Assembly: GCF_932526225.1 (NCBI RefSeq)
Contig: NC_064039.1
Span: 9,318,139 to 9,382,138, forward strand
Source: Nematostella vectensis
Lineage: Eukaryota > Cnidaria > Anthozoa > Actiniaria > Edwardsiidae
DNA length: 64,000 nt
Direction: 5' to 3'
The notes beneath the pieces are model-generated. The model saw nothing but the letters and a program-made list of their open reading frames with translations. It did no database searches and had not been told where the DNA came from. The position numbers were made by a program, and so were the translations under genes. Position 1 is the stretch's first letter. Each line of letters begins with the position of its first letter. Positions 63,201 to 64,000 of the stretch are shown one piece after another.

Positions 63201-64000
63201 CCCGGTGACACGGACAAGGCCGTGTTCTTTCTGGAAAGGACGTTTTCCTTGAGCGTGGCTTTGTCATCACAGTCATGATTGGCAGAATAACTCGCACAAG
63301 TACTAATAGGTGCAATGCCATCGTGATTTTTTAGTTTGCTAATCAAACACGTTCGGTCATCAGACAAAACGTTGCCATCATCAGACCATGATCTACGACC
63401 AAGACGGACGTCCTCTTGTGAAGGGGACCCTGACGGACTTAATAAACACTGATCTTCCTTTTTTAATCTTTTCTTGCAAAATAGCAATCTCCCTCCCTCA
63501 AACACGCGCTGTTGAGAAGCGCAGCGGATTGATTTTTCTAAAAGCCTTAGCTCGTCCGTTGGTGATAACGGTTTCCTTGGAAGATAAGGATCCGAATTAC
63601 AACCTTGTCTCCCCGCAAGCGCTCCGAACTTCCTCGTCCGACTTACACGATAACTGGACGAAGTAGATGTCTTTTTGGGGCTCGGTCTTACGAATGTGTA
63701 AACATTTCTTTTGTTCCTGGCGTGCATACTTGGGGAATCATACGCTATAAAGTAAACTTGCTGTTTGTCTTGGCTCGACGCTTCCAGCACGGTTTTAAAT
63801 GAAACACTGCTTGTCTCATTTGGGGGTTGATTAACTTTTCCTGTTCGGAATGTTCCGTTATTATTATTATTAGCTTGCTGTAGCTTTTCTGTCTCATTTG
63901 GATCACGATCCTTAATCTGCTTAGAACTGATTGCTTTAGTAGTATAGTTATCATGTTGTTGTTGCTGTTGCGTTTGTTTTTTGTCATTAAGTCGTGCCCC
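58487..64000 (-). CDS. Shal/Shaw-like Kv channel with a very long N-terminus (Kv-B, 5' partial)
   Basis: A single exon is open from the window edge (64000) to 60249, followed by exon 59192-59084 and a candidate last exon 58552-58487 (TAG; 21 residues, low confidence). No start codon can be fixed in the window. The first 915 visible residues are Ser/Thr-rich and probably disordered, beginning with a poly-Gln tract near the edge. T1 begins near visible residue 916 ([14 protein letters not shown]) and has an exact HX5CX20CC zinc site (HYPRDEC...CC). Six TM segments follow, with S4 [17 protein letters not shown], filter TTTTTGYGD and S6 ALPVPI. The filter intron has the same position and phase as Kv-A, and its 3' exon is also 109 nt. 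A homotetrameric or heteromeric K+ channel is expected. Confidence 0.9.
59193..59705. repeat. 36-40 bp tandem array at the Kv-B filter-exon acceptor
   Basis: Minus-strand units read GTGTGTATTCGTTTCCTCTG then ACCACAGGTAACCC, each ending in a strong acceptor-like CAG|GTA. The unit nearest the gene is the genuine acceptor (exon starts 59192). At the far end (59691 downward) a copy keeps the acceptor plus 18 nt of exon sequence (CTATGGCAATATTGTACC). Middle units are trimmed and drift toward CGAATACACACC. Confidence 0.93.
59870..60238. repeat. GAT/GGT/GAC microsatellites in the Kv-B filter intron
   Basis: (GATGGT)n, (GATGGC)n and (GAT/GAC)n tracts; the last ends about 10 nt from the donor at 60248. 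Open frames here encode only Asp, His or Met runs and are not genes. Confidence 0.95.

Overview
The window looks like nuclear DNA of a cnidarian, most likely an anthozoan such as a sea anemone (Nematostella-like). The grounds are compact animal genes with small GT-AG introns, AT-rich intergenic DNA packed with small DNA transposons and minisatellites, several metazoan potassium-channel genes, and a secreted protein whose N-terminal Cys-rich domain has the look of cnidarian secretome proteins. The species is an inference; no search was possible.

Layout, left to right. 1-7.9 kb: mostly mobile and simple repeats, with one candidate signal-peptide exon (1833-1737, minus). 7.9-12.2 kb: a four-exon rhodopsin-class GPCR (minus). 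12.2-19 kb: gene-poor, with a retroelement gag relic and MITEs. 19.7-29.5 kb: two tandem two-pore-domain potassium channels (minus), each split by an intron in the first selectivity filter. 30.3-37.2 kb: a complete ten-exon secreted protein (signal peptide, Cys-rich domain, four EGF, von Willebrand A; minus). 40.3-46.2 kb: a SIKE1/FGFR1OP2 family coiled-coil gene (minus) whose first intron is of the rare GC-AG type and may host a tiny plus-strand gene. 46.4 kb: tRNA-Leu(CAG). 51.3-57.0 kb: a Shal-like voltage-gated potassium channel (plus). 58.5-64 kb: a second Shal/Shaw-like Kv channel (minus, convergent with the first) with more than 900 residues ahead of its T1 domain, running off the right edge.

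Four of the eight main loci are potassium channels, so the window is an ion-channel-rich neighbourhood. The two K2Ps are sister copies, and the two Kv genes share the HX5CX20CC zinc signature, the same filter intron and a 109-nt filter exon.

The most unusual structural signal is recurrent. At four loci (SIKE-like gene, both Kv genes, first K2P) a tandem array contains, as one terminal repeat, a real exon boundary: three arrays multiply a splice acceptor and the start of its exon, and one multiplies the last codons and stop codon. Reading frames and splice phases were checked by hand, and all models close in phase except the last GPCR junction.
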